From NCBI RefSeq assembly GCF_009707325.1, contig NZ_CP046103.1, positions 2,274,012 to 2,338,011 on the forward strand: DNA of 64,000 nt, given 5' to 3'. Source of the DNA: Pseudomonas sp. IB20. Its GTDB lineage: Bacteria > Pseudomonadota > Gammaproteobacteria > Pseudomonadales > Pseudomonadaceae. A program made the translations under genes and the position numbers. How positions within the stretch are numbered: position 1 is the stretch's first letter; each line of letters starts with the position of its first letter. The notes under the pieces were generated by a model. That model ran no database searches. It worked only from the letters and a program-made list of their open reading frames with translations, and was not told where the DNA came from. This document shows, in pieces, positions 11,323-19,931 of the stretch.

Positions 11323-13011
11323 ATGCTTGCTCAAGCGGTTGTCTCGCAGCCTCCCGGTATCCAGCCGCCGTCGCTGGAAGAACCCTACCTGCTGGAAATC
11401 CTCAATATCAGCAAAGGCTTTCCCGGCGTTGTGGCCCTGGCCGATGTGCAACTGCGCGTACGCCCCGGTTCCGTGCTGGCGCTGATGGGCGAGAACGGTG
11501 CGGGCAAGTCGACGCTGATGAAGATCATCGCCGGCATCTATCAGCCCGACGCCGGGGAAATTCGCCTGCGTGGCAAGCCGATTGTGTTTGAAACGCCGCT
11601 GGCGGCGCAAAAGGCGGGGATCGCGATGATCCACCAGGAACTTAACCTGATGCCGCACATGAGCATCGCCGAAAATATCTGGATCGGCCGCGAGCAGCTC
11701 AACAGCCTGCACATGGTCAACCACCGTGAAATGCACCGCTGCACGGCTGAGTTGCTGGCGCGGTTGCGCATCAATCTGGACCCTGAAGAACAGGTCGGCA
11801 ACCTGAGCATCGCCGAACGGCAGATGGTCGAGATTGCCAAGGCGGTGTCCTACGACTCCGACATCCTGATTATGGATGAACCCACGTCGGCCATTACCGA
11901 GAAGGAAGTGGCCCACCTGTTTTCGATCATTGCCGACCTCAAGTCCCAGGGCAAAGGCATCGTCTACATCACCCACAAAATGAACGAAGTGTTCGCCATC
12001 GCCGATGAAGTGGCGGTGTTCCGTGACGGCCAGTACATCGGTTTGCAACGCGCCGACAGCATGAACAGCGACAGCCTGATCTCGATGATGGTCGGCCGTG
12101 AGCTGAGCCAATTGTTCCCGGTGCGCGAGACGCCCATCGGCGAGTTGCTGCTGTCGGTGCGCGACCTGCGCCTGGACGGCGTGTTCAAGGACGTGTCCTT
12201 CGACCTGCACGCCGGCGAAATCCTCGGCATCGCCGGGTTGATGGGCTCGGGGCGCACCAATGTGGCCGAAACCATTTTCGGCATCACCCCAAGCTCCGGC
12301 GGCCAAATTACCCTCGACGGCAAGCCGGTGCGCATCAGCGACCCGCACATGGCCATCGAGAAAGGGTTTGCGCTGCTGACTGAGGACCGCAAGCTCAGCG
12401 GCTTGTTCCCGTGCCTGTCGGTGTTGGAAAACATGGAAATGGCGGTGCTGCCGCATTATTCGGGCAACGGCTTCATCCAGCAGAAAGCCCTGCGCGCCCT
12501 GTGCGAAGACATGTGCAAGAAGCTGCGGGTGAAAACCCCGTCGCTGGAGCAGTGCATCGACACCTTGTCCGGCGGCAACCAGCAGAAAGCCTTGCTGGCG
12601 CGCTGGCTGATGACCAACCCACGGCTGCTGATTCTCGATGAGCCCACCCGGGGCATCGACGTCGGTGCCAAGGCCGAGATCTATCGTTTGATCTCTTTTC
12701 TCGCCAGCGAAGGCATGGCGGTGATCATGATTTCCTCCGAGCTGCCCGAAGTGCTGGGCATGAGCGACCGGGTGATGGTGATGCACGAGGGCGAACTGAT
12801 GGGCACCCTGGACCGCGCGGATGCGACCCAGGAAAAAGTGATGCATCTGGCCTCCGGTTTGACCGTAGTCCACTGCCAGAATAAGAAGGTGATTGGCAAT
12901 GAACGCAATAACAGACAACAAGCCTGCCACGGCACCGGTCAAGAACCGCAGGCGTTTGCCCACCGAATTAAGCATCTTCTTGGTGCTGATCGGTATCGGC
13001 CTGGTGTTTGA
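11323..13011 (+). CDS. Sugar ABC transporter, double ATP-binding protein, with an anomalous C-terminal tail
   Basis: Two fused ABC ATPase domains of the RbsA/MglA type. The first has Walker [10 protein letters not shown] near residue 60, signature LSIAERQ and Walker [11 protein letters not shown]; the second has the degenerate GLMGSGRTN, signature LSGGNQQK and [10 protein letters not shown]. Family proteins end near residue 515, where LASGLTVV is found; here the frame runs on for about 48 residues (to 562) across the first 113 bases of the permease gene. Another frame has a stop at about 12883, just before the permease RBS, so a small indel near 12860 could explain the tail. Confidence 0.9.
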   Translation: MLAQAVVSQPPGIQPPSLEEPYLLEILNISKGFPGVVALADVQLRVRPGSVLALMGENGAGKSTLMKIIAGIYQPDAGEIRLRGKPIVFETPLAAQKAGIAMIHQELNLMPHMSIAENIWIGREQLNSLHMVNHREMHRCTAELLARLRINLDPEEQVGNLSIAERQMVEIAKAVSYDSDILIMDEPTSAITEKEVAHLFSIIADLKSQGKGIVYITHKMNEVFAIADEVAVFRDGQYIGLQRADSMNSDSLISMMVGRELSQLFPVRETPIGELLLSVRDLRLDGVFKDVSFDLHAGEILGIAGLMGSGRTNVAETIFGITPSSGGQITLDGKPVRISDPHMAIEKGFALLTEDRKLSGLFPCLSVLENMEMAVLPHYSGNGFIQQKALRALCEDMCKKLRVKTPSLEQCIDTLSGGNQQKALLARWLMTNPRLLILDEPTRGIDVGAKAEIYRLISFLASEGMAVIMISSELPEVLGMSDRVMVMHEGELMGTLDRADATQEKVMHLASGLTVVHCQNKKVIGNERNNRQQACHGTGQEPQAFAHRIKHLLGADRYRPGV

Positions 13012-13921
13012 AGTGTTCGGCTGGATCGTGCGCGACCAGAGCTTCCTGATGAACTCCCAGCGCCTGGTGCTGATGATCCTGCAAGTGTCGATTATCGGCC
13101 TGCTGGCGATTGGCGTGACCCAGGTGATCATTACCACCGGTATCGACTTGTCTTCCGGCTCGGTGCTGGCGTTATCGGCGATGATCGCCGCGAGTCTGGC
13201 GCAGACTTCCGACTTTTCCCGGGCGGTGTTTCCCAGCCTGACGGATTTGCCGGTGTGGATCCCGGTGGCGATGGGCCTCGGGGTCGGGCTGCTGGCGGGG
13301 GCGATCAACGGCAGCATTATCGCGGTGACCGGTATTCCGCCGTTTATCGCAACCTTGGGCATGATGGTGTCGGCCCGTGGCCTGGCGCGTTACTACACCG
13401 AAGGCCAGCCGGTGAGCATGCTCTCGGATTCCTACACCGCCATCGGTCATGGCGCGATGCCGGTAATCATCTTTCTGGTGGTGGCGGTGATTTTCCATAT
13501 CGCCCTGCGCTACACCAAGTACGGCAAGTACACCTACGCCATCGGCGGCAACATGCAGGCGGCGCGCACCTCGGGGATCAACGTCAAGCGCCACCTGATC
13601 ATCGTCTACAGCATCGCCGGGTTGCTGGCGGGTTTGGCTGGCGTCGTCGCCTCGGCACGTGCCGCGACGGGCCAGGCCGGCATGGGCATGTCCTATGAGC
13701 TGGATGCGATTGCCGCCGCCGTGATCGGCGGCACCAGCCTGGCGGGCGGGGTAGGGCGTATTACCGGTACGGTGATCGGCGCGTTGATCCTCGGCGTGAT
13801 GGCCAGCGGGTTTACCTTTGTCGGGGTGGATGCGTATATCCAGGACATCATCAAGGGCCTGATTATTGTGGTGGCGGTGGTGATCGACCAGTATCGCAAC
13901 AAGCGCAAACTCAAACGCTGA
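12899..13921 (+). CDS. Sugar ABC transporter permease (RbsC-like)
   Basis: A 340-residue BPD_transp_2 permease with about eight to ten membrane helices, working as a homodimer with the double ATPase. Typical segments are [21 protein letters not shown] near residue 75, [22 protein letters not shown] and [20 protein letters not shown]. The start [13 protein letters not shown] has AGAAGGTG seven bases upstream; an earlier TTG (12893) is less likely. The first 113 bases lie inside the upstream ATPase frame. The gene is followed by a tandem hairpin repeat. Confidence 0.93.
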   Translation: MNAITDNKPATAPVKNRRRLPTELSIFLVLIGIGLVFEVFGWIVRDQSFLMNSQRLVLMILQVSIIGLLAIGVTQVIITTGIDLSSGSVLALSAMIAASLAQTSDFSRAVFPSLTDLPVWIPVAMGLGVGLLAGAINGSIIAVTGIPPFIATLGMMVSARGLARYYTEGQPVSMLSDSYTAIGHGAMPVIIFLVVAVIFHIALRYTKYGKYTYAIGGNMQAARTSGINVKRHLIIVYSIAGLLAGLAGVVASARAATGQAGMGMSYELDAIAAAVIGGTSLAGGVGRITGTVIGALILGVMASGFTFVGVDAYIQDIIKGLIIVVAVVIDQYRNKRKLKR

Positions 13922-13937
13922 AGCGCAGTTGCAAGCG

Positions 13938-14087
13938 GTAAGCCACACGCTGCAAGTTAGACGAGCTTTACAGCTGGTCGCTTGCAGCGTGTGGCTTATA
14001 GCTGCTTAACGCTGTAAGCCACACGCTGCAAGTTAGACGAGCTTTACAGCTGGTCGCTTGCAGCGTGTGGCTTATAGCTGCTTAACG
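13938..14087. repeat. Tandem duplication (76-bp period) of a palindromic REP-like element
   Basis: Two nearly identical units start at 13938 and 14014. Each contains TAAGCCACACGCTGCAAG and, about 22 bases later, its reverse complement CTTGCAGCGTGTGGCTTA, so each can fold into an 18-bp-stem hairpin. The stem sequence differs from the GTGGGAGC repeats elsewhere here. It directly follows the importer operon and probably acts as transcription end or mRNA stabiliser. From 14088 to the next gene at 14336 I see no further feature beyond that gene's presumed promoter region. Confidence 0.9.
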
Positions 14088-14335
14088 AACTTTCCTGCTA
14101 TAAACGCACTCCGATGACCATTCGCCAAGCCCGTCCTGGTGCCTTTGGAGGTTAATTGGGAAAAAATGCCTGTCATTTCAGTTGCTGAGCCCTCAAGTCG
14201 GCCTTAGACTGCCGCCCCTCGTAAATTGAGTGCCGGGTGGCGCTTGAAATGGAAGGCGCCTTTCCGAGGCCTGCAACGGTCTGCCGAAACGCTCCCTTAT
14301 TCGCCTTAATGCACGTATTTTTTATAGAGAAATCA

Positions 14336-14740
14336 ATGACAAAGGAAAAGTTGCTGGCCATGCCGGCGGATGACTACATGAATGCCGAACAGCACGCTTT
14401 TTTCGAGCAGCTGCTGCAAGACATGAAAGTGGAACACCACGAGCGCATTGAACAGAACCGCATCGCCATCGAAAGCCTGGACACCCCGGCTGACCCGGCT
14501 GATGCCGCTTCCGTGGAAGAAGAGCGCACCTGGTTGGTTAATGCTATCGATCGCGACCAGCGCATGCTGCCGCAGCTTGAGCGCGCCCTGGAACGCATCA
14601 AGGAAGATTCCTTTGGCTGGTGCGACGACAGCGGTGAGCCTATCGGCCTCAAGCGCCTGCTGATCAGCCCGACCACCAAGTACTGCATCGAAGCGCAAGA
14701 GCGCCACGAGCAGATCGACAAGCACCAGCGCCAAGCCTGA
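14336..14740 (+). CDS. DksA/TraR-like protein lacking the zinc-finger cysteine set
   Basis: A 134-residue DksA-family protein. DksA enters the RNA polymerase secondary channel and, with ppGpp, adjusts promoter choice. Residues 10-100 form the coiled coil, with acidic residues between the helices (SLDTPADPADAASVEEE). The C-terminal region has only two of the four zinc-finger cysteines (GWCDDSGE and TKYCIEAQ), the pattern of zinc-independent DksA2 proteins of Pseudomonas. Such paralogs are known to substitute for DksA under zinc limitation. The start (MTKEKLLAMPADDYMN) follows TAGAGAAATCA; upstream in-frame codons lack a recognisable N-terminus. Confidence 0.85.
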   Translation: MTKEKLLAMPADDYMNAEQHAFFEQLLQDMKVEHHERIEQNRIAIESLDTPADPADAASVEEERTWLVNAIDRDQRMLPQLERALERIKEDSFGWCDDSGEPIGLKRLLISPTTKYCIEAQERHEQIDKHQRQA

Positions 14741-14750
14741 TGGGCTGAAG

Positions 14751-14775
14751 TTGGGCGCTGTGCATGCAGCGCCCA
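14751..14775 (+). terminator. Hairpin after the DksA-like gene
   Basis: TTGGGCGCTG and CAGCGCCCAA form a perfect ten-base stem around TGCAT. No clear U tract follows (next bases are GAGAAAT), so it may be a weak or Rho-assisted terminator or an mRNA 3'-end stabiliser. Confidence 0.55.
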
Positions 14776-14899
14776 AGAGAAATACCGGTTACGCCCAGGT
14801 CTATTGATCTGTTGCAAGCGCCTCCTCTAATAGCCCATAGATAATGGCCTGATAGTGGCGTTTAATGCAGCAACAATAACGACAAACAGTGGGGTAACG

Positions 14900-16519
14900 A
14901 TGATGGCTGGAGACGGATCTCTGATGGGCGCAGCAGTGCCACCGCAGACGGTGGCGCGCGTGCTGCCCGGCTGGCTGATGCCGCTCCTGCAGAGCACCGC
15001 CCTGGTGCTGGTACTCCTGGGCCTGGCGTTTGCCGGCTGGCCGATCTACCTGTGCCTGCCACTGGCCTTGCTGGTGATCTGGCTGCCTCGCGTTAAAACT
15101 CAAAAGCCCGTACTCACGCCGTCAGCCGCGTCCGATGCGATGGGTGAACTGACCCGCGATCTCTCCTACACCACCAGCCATAACGCGCTTTCCGCTGCCG
15201 GCGTGGCCTATTCGGTCAAGCAACTGGCGGCACGCTTGCAGTCACAGTTGAGCGCGGCCAAGCAAATTGTTAGCAGCGCCGAAGTCATGATCGGTACCGA
15301 AAAGGTCACCTCGCAGCTCAGCCGCCAAGCCCTGGGCGCAGCCACCCAGGCTCACCAACGCAGCACCGAAGGGCGCGAAGTGCTGGCCCAGTCCATCACC
15401 CGCATGCACCAACTCAGCCAACGCGCCAATGCCAGCCGCGAATTGATCGAGGCGCTGAGCCAGCGCAGTGAAGAAATCCAGCGCGTGACCTTGGTGATTC
15501 AATCCATCGCCAGCCAAACCAATTTGCTTGCATTGAACGCGGCCATTGAAGCCGCGCGCGCCGGTGAGCACGGGCGCGGCTTTGCTGTGGTTGCCGACGA
15601 GGTGCGTGGCCTGGCCGGGCGTACGGCCATGGCCACCGATGAGGTCGGGGTGATGGTTGCTGATATCCAGCATCGCACCGCGCAAGTGGTCGAGCAGATT
15701 CGCCAGTTGTCGTCGGACCTGCACACCGGCGTCGAACAAGTGGAACACGCAGGCGAACACTTGCAGAGCATCGCCAGCCTGGCGGCGGACGTGGAAGGGC
15801 AGGTCAATGAGATTGCCCAGGGCACCGACACCAACCGTGTGCAACTCGACAGCTTGTTCCATGCCGTGGAGCAGATGCGCAGCGACCTGACCGTGAGCGA
15901 CCTGCAAACCCGCCAACTGGCCGATGCGGCGGTGCAGATGGAAGGGCAGGCCGAAACCATCAGCGAGCGCTTGGCCGAAGTCGGGTTGGATGACTATCAC
16001 CAGCGTATCTACGACCTGGCCCGCGAAGGCGCAAACCGCATTAGCGAACAGTTCGAGGCCGATGTAGTGCAAAACCGTATCAGCCTGCAGGACTTGTTTG
16101 ACCGCAGTTACACGCCGATCCCGAATACCAGCCCAAGCAAATATCACACGCGTTTTGACGGTTACACCGACCAGGTATTGCCGGCGATCCAGGAAGCGCT
16201 GCTGCCGCGTCATGAAGGTTTAGTGTTTGCGATTGCCTGCACACCTCAAGGTTACGTGCCGACGCACAACAAGGCGTTTTCTCACGCCCTGACCGGTGAC
16301 GCGCAGATCGACGCGGTGCAGAACCGCACCAAACGTAAGTTCGAAGACCGCACGGGCATTCGTTGCGGCAGTCATCAGCAGGCTGTGCTGTTGCAGACCT
16401 ATACCCGTGACACCGGCGAGTTGATGCACGACTTGTCGGTGCCGATCATGGTCAATGGCCGGCATTGGGGTGGGTTGCGCCTTGGCTATAAACCGGAAGG
16501 GGCAAAGGCCGCGCGTTAG
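14900..16519 (+). CDS. Methyl-accepting chemotaxis protein with C-terminal sensor-like domain
   Basis: A 539-residue chemoreceptor without a periplasmic sensor. Two adjacent membrane helices lie at about 22-62; the signalling hairpin tip is around 195-245 (SIASQTNLLALNAAIEAARA, GRGFAVVADEVRGLA). After the coiled coil, a soluble domain of about 130 residues (from roughly 405) begins FDRSYTPIPNTSPSKYHTRF and ends HWGGLRLGYKPEG. That fold looks like a cytoplasmic ligand-sensing module placed after the signalling domain, as in some Pseudomonas receptors; its ligand is unknown. ATG codons at 14900 and 14903 are both possible starts; the in-frame extension to 14855 looks non-coding. Confidence 0.88.
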   Translation: MMAGDGSLMGAAVPPQTVARVLPGWLMPLLQSTALVLVLLGLAFAGWPIYLCLPLALLVIWLPRVKTQKPVLTPSAASDAMGELTRDLSYTTSHNALSAAGVAYSVKQLAARLQSQLSAAKQIVSSAEVMIGTEKVTSQLSRQALGAATQAHQRSTEGREVLAQSITRMHQLSQRANASRELIEALSQRSEEIQRVTLVIQSIASQTNLLALNAAIEAARAGEHGRGFAVVADEVRGLAGRTAMATDEVGVMVADIQHRTAQVVEQIRQLSSDLHTGVEQVEHAGEHLQSIASLAADVEGQVNEIAQGTDTNRVQLDSLFHAVEQMRSDLTVSDLQTRQLADAAVQMEGQAETISERLAEVGLDDYHQRIYDLAREGANRISEQFEADVVQNRISLQDLFDRSYTPIPNTSPSKYHTRFDGYTDQVLPAIQEALLPRHEGLVFAIACTPQGYVPTHNKAFSHALTGDAQIDAVQNRTKRKFEDRTGIRCGSHQQAVLLQTYTRDTGELMHDLSVPIMVNGRHWGGLRLGYKPEGAKAAR

Positions 16520-16634
16520 GGATTGTTGCTGATTATGCAATGAAGCTATTCCTGGGATAGCTTTTTCCAACTGGAATAAAGCCGTAGCATGGCCAACATT
16601 GTTAGCCAGCTAACTAATGCTGCGGAGAAGCTCC

Positions 16635-16838
16635 ATGCAAAACAAAGTCGATGTCGCCGTGATGATCGGCAGTGGTGTTCCCGAAACCCTGCGTGCGTTG
16701 GGTCAGAAAGCCTGTTGGGTGGTGCTGATCAATGGCGAGCAGCGCGGCACGGCGTTCGCCAGCCGTGATGAAGCGCAGGAATGCAGGGCTGCCTGGCAAG
16801 CGCTGTTGCGCCTGGAACAGTCAGACAGCCTACATTGA
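16635..16838 (+). CDS. Small conserved-looking hypothetical protein
   Basis: A 67-residue protein (MQNKVDVAVMIGSGVPETLR...) preceded by GGAGAAGCTCC, a good RBS at about eight bases. It has no signal peptide or membrane helix; the centre CWVVLINGEQRGTAFASRDEA reads as a short beta-rich fold. Codon use is like its neighbours. I do not recognise the family. It converges on the DUF2789 gene, with six bases between stop codons. Confidence 0.6.
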   Translation: MQNKVDVAVMIGSGVPETLRALGQKACWVVLINGEQRGTAFASRDEAQECRAAWQALLRLEQSDSLH

Positions 16839-16844
16839 GGGGTA

Positions 16845-17081
16845 TTACTGGGATTGATGTAGGCGCTGGTTCAACTCGTCCACGGGGATGGCCCATTCGG
16901 CGTCCTCACGCAGCTCTTCCTTCAGAAAATTCGCCTGTTGCGACGTCCAGAAGGGCGCATCGATCAGTTTCACATCTTCGCCCAGCGGGTGTGCGCCGAT
17001 GAATGCGTCGATGGCCTCGGGGGTCGAATCCAGGCCCAGTTGTTCAAACAGGGTTTCGAGCGTCGGGATTGGCGCGTCCAT
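16845..17081 (-). CDS. DUF2789 family protein
   Basis: A 78-residue protein matching DUF2789: TLETLFEQLGLDSTPEAIDAFI near the start and FWTSQQANFLKEELREDAEWA in the middle. These are small cytoplasmic proteins widespread in Pseudomonas and other gammaproteobacteria, with no known function. The length is full for the family. Confidence 0.85.
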   Translation of the reverse strand: MDAPIPTLETLFEQLGLDSTPEAIDAFIGAHPLGEDVKLIDAPFWTSQQANFLKEELREDAEWAIPVDELNQRLHQSQ

Positions 17082-17154
17082 ATTTCAGTCTCCATGCAAG
17101 GTGATGGTCGTTGTGCATGTGAGGCTTGGTGCGCGGCAGAGTTCTATCGGCGTG

Positions 17155-17385
17155 TCAGGAATTGAGTGCACCTGAGTCCACAGCGGTTTTCAGGGCCTTG
17201 GCGGCATCTTTTGCCGCAGTTGCGGCGGCGTCGACAGTTTTGAACCAACGGTCTTTTTCTACCTGGTGTGCTGTGACAGTGGTCAGCGGTGGTTTGGCCC
17301 GCATGATGATCACCGCTTGAAATTCACCGTCTACTTCCCTCGCATCGCCATGGATAAAAAATTCGCCAATATCAAATTCCGTCAC
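17155..17385 (-). CDS. Small hypothetical protein with Ala-rich C-terminal helix
   Basis: A 76-residue protein. I chose the GTG at 17385 (MTEFDIGEFFIHGD) because GGAAGG lies six bases upstream; a TTG at 17403 would add six residues. The N-terminal half looks like beta strands (FQAVIIMRAKPP); the end is an Ala/Lys-rich helix (AATAAKDAAKALKTAV). Family not recognised. It is followed downstream by DUF2789 on the same strand. Confidence 0.55.
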   Translation of the reverse strand: MTEFDIGEFFIHGDAREVDGEFQAVIIMRAKPPLTTVTAHQVEKDRWFKTVDAAATAAKDAAKALKTAVDSGALNS

Positions 17386-17495
17386 GTATAGCCTTCCCTT
17401 CAAGGTAACTGCACTGATGAAACCTGACCCCTATGGGGCAAACTTCAATGGACGCGGTAGTATGGCAGTTGTTGAGGGGCGACGGCGCAGTAAAG

Positions 17496-17771
17496 TCATC
17501 CAGATGACGAAACGAGCCCTGCGTGAGGGGCGTGCAGGCTGGCTTCGAGTTTTTTGGCCAACTCGCAGGCTTGGATGTGGTTGCTGCGAAAGCCTTTGAT
17601 CCTGCCGCTGGTGACTTCCAGGATATGAAAGAAATTACGCCCAGCAGGTACAACTTGGTAAAGAACAGAATTGGAGTACCCGCTGTCGCTTTGCAAGCAG
17701 TAGTATTGGCGCTCGTCTGGGCATGATGAGCGAGTGCTGGAAGACATTACGGCGTGTTGACGTGGTTGCAT
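17496..17771 (-). CDS. Small hypothetical protein
   Basis: A 91-residue reading frame with AGGAG six bases before its ATG. The middle (YQVVPAGRNFFHILEVTSG and the following IKGFRSNHIQACELAKKLEA) reads as a compact alpha/beta protein, similar in style to small Pseudomonas DUF proteins. The N-terminal 20 residues are Ser/Arg-rich and may not be conserved. Family not recognised; the good RBS is the main support. Confidence 0.5.
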   Translation of the reverse strand: MQPRQHAVMSSSTRSSCPDERQYYCLQSDSGYSNSVLYQVVPAGRNFFHILEVTSGRIKGFRSNHIQACELAKKLEASLHAPHAGLVSSSG

Positions 17772-18167
17772 GGTCAGCTCCTGTCGATCGATCTTGTTGA
17801 CCCACCAGCAGCGTTTCGGGTGGTTTTGTCCCCTGTTGCTGTTTTAGTATTGTCGTTGGCAGTCGATGCTTGGTTCCATGCCAAGTATTTTGTTATGTGT
17901 TTGATGTCGGAAACTGCGCTTTTTATTTGGGTTATTCTCTGAAGCTGGTCGGCCCGTATTCTCGGACCGTTGAACCTGTGATTTGCTGTGGGGCCTGAAG
18001 ACCTTCGTCAGGTCGGCGGTCTCAGGTTCCAAGTGCAACAGTCAGTTGATGTTTCGACGCAGGATCTCTTCAGTTTTTTAACGCGTGTGTGATCGTGCCG
18101 TTACGGCCGTTTTTTTGTGCTGCCCGCTCTGGCGGTTGGTACTCTTTTTTGATGTGGGGGCGTTTCC
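17772..18167. other. 396-bp gap without a convincing gene
   Basis: A + strand frame at 17754-17942 (62 codons, hydrophobic) has no RBS and is not called. Around 17995-18015 a short dyad (GACCTTCGTCAGGTC) is visible. Near 18095-18118 GCCGTTACGGCCG is followed by seven T, a weak terminator-like element. Base composition is lower in GC than in the flanking genes. No function can be assigned. Confidence 0.4.
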
Positions 18168-18638
18168 TTGGCAGTCAGTAATCTGGATATGCACGCGTTG
18201 TTCGTGTTGGGTGATTTGCGCGCAAAGTTGGTCAAGCAGTTTCAATCCCGTTTTGTTTACATCACAGAGCAGACGCCGGAAGGCATCTACATCGCCGAAA
18301 TCGATACCGAGACGGCGCTGGTCGTGGATGACAAGCAACACCTGGAACTCAAGGTGGGCGATCATTTTCGCGCAGCCGTGTTGCCCAGTCGCGAAGGTGG
18401 AAAGTTCGAATTGAAGTTCCGCGATATCAAGTTGACGGTGTATGGCTTGGGCGATTACGCCTTTGTTTCCTCGGCCGAAGGCCAAGGCATCGTGTTCAAG
18501 GAAGGCCACAGCGTGATGCTGGTATTTGCCGCCAACGAACAACTGCAGGAAGGCCTGACCAAAACCCTCAAGGCCGTGACCGGCAAGGCCGCCAAGTGGC
18601 GCAAGGGTGAATTGGTAACGTTCAAGGCCAGTGAGTAG
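18168..18638 (+). CDS. Conserved hypothetical cytoplasmic protein
   Basis: A soluble protein of about 156 residues if started at the TTG at 18168 (GGGGGCG upstream), or 149 from the ATG at 18189. Segments include HALFVLGDLRAKLVKQFQSR, TALVVDDKQHLELKVGD and a Lys-rich end. No signal peptide or membrane helix. Coding character is good across the whole length. I do not recognise a named family. Confidence 0.65.
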   Translation: MAVSNLDMHALFVLGDLRAKLVKQFQSRFVYITEQTPEGIYIAEIDTETALVVDDKQHLELKVGDHFRAAVLPSREGGKFELKFRDIKLTVYGLGDYAFVSSAEGQGIVFKEGHSVMLVFAANEQLQEGLTKTLKAVTGKAAKWRKGELVTFKASE

Positions 18639-18770
18639 TCGATAAACCTCGGGTGTATTTATGCTCTCTCGGAACCTCTACTACAGTTGAGTTGACTTAA
18701 CTATTCAGAGGCTTCGCGCATTGGCAGCAAAGCCGTCCGCTATGGCTGCGAAAACGCGAGGTGCAAAGGC

Positions 18771-19787
18771 ATGAAAGGATTGAGAACCCTATTGGCAGCG
18801 TCCCTGACGGCCTTGAGCCTGTCGGTGGTTTCATTGCCGGTATCGGCTGCCCAGGCACCGGTGCATTTCGCCGACCTGAACTGGGAAAGCGGCAGCCTGA
18901 TCACCGAAGTACTGCGCTTTATCGTCGAGAAGGGTTACGACCTGCCCACCGACACCTTGCCCGGCACCACCATCACCCTGGAAACGGCCCTGGCAAAAAA
19001 TGACATCCAGGTGATCGGTGAAGAATGGGCCGGCCGCAGCCCGGTGTGGATCAAAGCCGAGGCCGAAGGCAAGGTGGTGGGCCTGGGCGACACAGTCAAG
19101 GGCGCTACGGAAGGCTGGTGGGTGCCGGAATACGTGGTCAAGGGCGACCCTGCCAAAGGCCTCAAGCCTCTGGCCCCCGAGCTTAAAAGCGTACAGGACC
19201 TGGCGCGTTACAAGGACGTGTTCAAGGACCCGGAATCTCCAGGCAAGGGGCGCTTTCTCAACAGCCCGATCGGCTGGACCTCGGAAGTGGTCAACAAACA
19301 AAAGCTCAAGGCTTACGGCCTGGACGACAGCTATGTGAACTTTCGCAGTGGTTCGGGCGCCGCGCTGGATGCCGAAATTGCCTCATCGATTCGTCGAGGC
19401 AAGCCGGTGTTGTTCTACTACTGGTCGCCGACGCCTTTGATGGGGCGCTACAAACTGATCCAGCTGGAAGAACCACCGTTTGACGCCGATGCCTGGAAGA
19501 CACTGACCGACGCGGAGAACCCCAACCCTAGGCCGACTCGGTCGTTGGCGTCCAAGCTGAGCATTGGCGTGTCGACGCCGTTCCAGCAGGAACACCCGCA
19601 GATCGCCGAGTTTTTTACCAAGGTTCAGTTTCCTATCGAGCCGCTGAACAAAGCCCTGGCTGCGATGAGCGAGAACCACACGGCGCCACGGGAAGTGGCT
19701 CAGGTGTTTCTCAAGGAGCATCCAGAGGTGTGGAAGGCGTGGTTGACGGCGGATGTGGCGCAGAAGGTTGAAGCGAGTTTGCGCTAA
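18771..19787 (+). CDS. Glycine betaine/choline-type ABC transporter substrate-binding protein
   Basis: A 338-residue OpuAC-family periplasmic protein with a signal peptide (LLAASLTALSLSVVSLPVSAAQ). OpuAC proteins bind quaternary amines such as betaine through aromatic boxes; Trp-rich segments here are DLNWESG, GEEWAGRSPVW and ATEGWWVPEY. The C-terminal part (NKALAAMSENHTAPREVAQVFLKEHPEVW) is typical. There is no permease or ATPase next to it, so it is an orphan binding protein that probably serves a transporter encoded elsewhere. Exact ligand unknown. Confidence 0.85.
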   Translation: MKGLRTLLAASLTALSLSVVSLPVSAAQAPVHFADLNWESGSLITEVLRFIVEKGYDLPTDTLPGTTITLETALAKNDIQVIGEEWAGRSPVWIKAEAEGKVVGLGDTVKGATEGWWVPEYVVKGDPAKGLKPLAPELKSVQDLARYKDVFKDPESPGKGRFLNSPIGWTSEVVNKQKLKAYGLDDSYVNFRSGSGAALDAEIASSIRRGKPVLFYYWSPTPLMGRYKLIQLEEPPFDADAWKTLTDAENPNPRPTRSLASKLSIGVSTPFQQEHPQIAEFFTKVQFPIEPLNKALAAMSENHTAPREVAQVFLKEHPEVWKAWLTADVAQKVEASLR

Positions 19788-19803
19788 CACGGTATGCAGA
19801 ACC

Positions 19804-19914
19804 CTGTGGGAGCCGGGCTTGCCCGCGATGGCGGTGTATCAGTCATGTATGTGTGTTCAGTCATGTATGTGTTGACTGTCACACCGCCATCGCGGGCAAG
19901 CCCGGCTCCCACAG
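19804..19914. repeat. REPIN-type inverted repeat with internal direct repeat
   Basis: CTGTGGGAGCCGGGCTTGCC at the left and GGCAAGCCCGGCTCCCACAG at the right form a long stem extended by GCGATGGCGGTGT/ACACCGCCATCGC. The loop contains two copies of CAGTCATGTATGTGT (starting about 19840 and 19858). It sits between a + strand gene and the end of the convergent TonB receptor gene. Confidence 0.85.
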
Positions 19915-19931
19915 TTGATTGCATGGCAGGC

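Noticed and set aside
10126..13362. Minus-strand open frame of 1078 codons antisense to the ABC importer genes
   Set aside because: It covers known sense genes, has no RBS, is His/Gln/Val-rich as expected from the complement of high-GC codons, and contains no domain.
17754..17942. Hydrophobic 62-codon plus-strand frame
   Set aside because: Starts at GTG without an RBS and overlaps the start of a better supported minus-strand gene; not convincing as protein.
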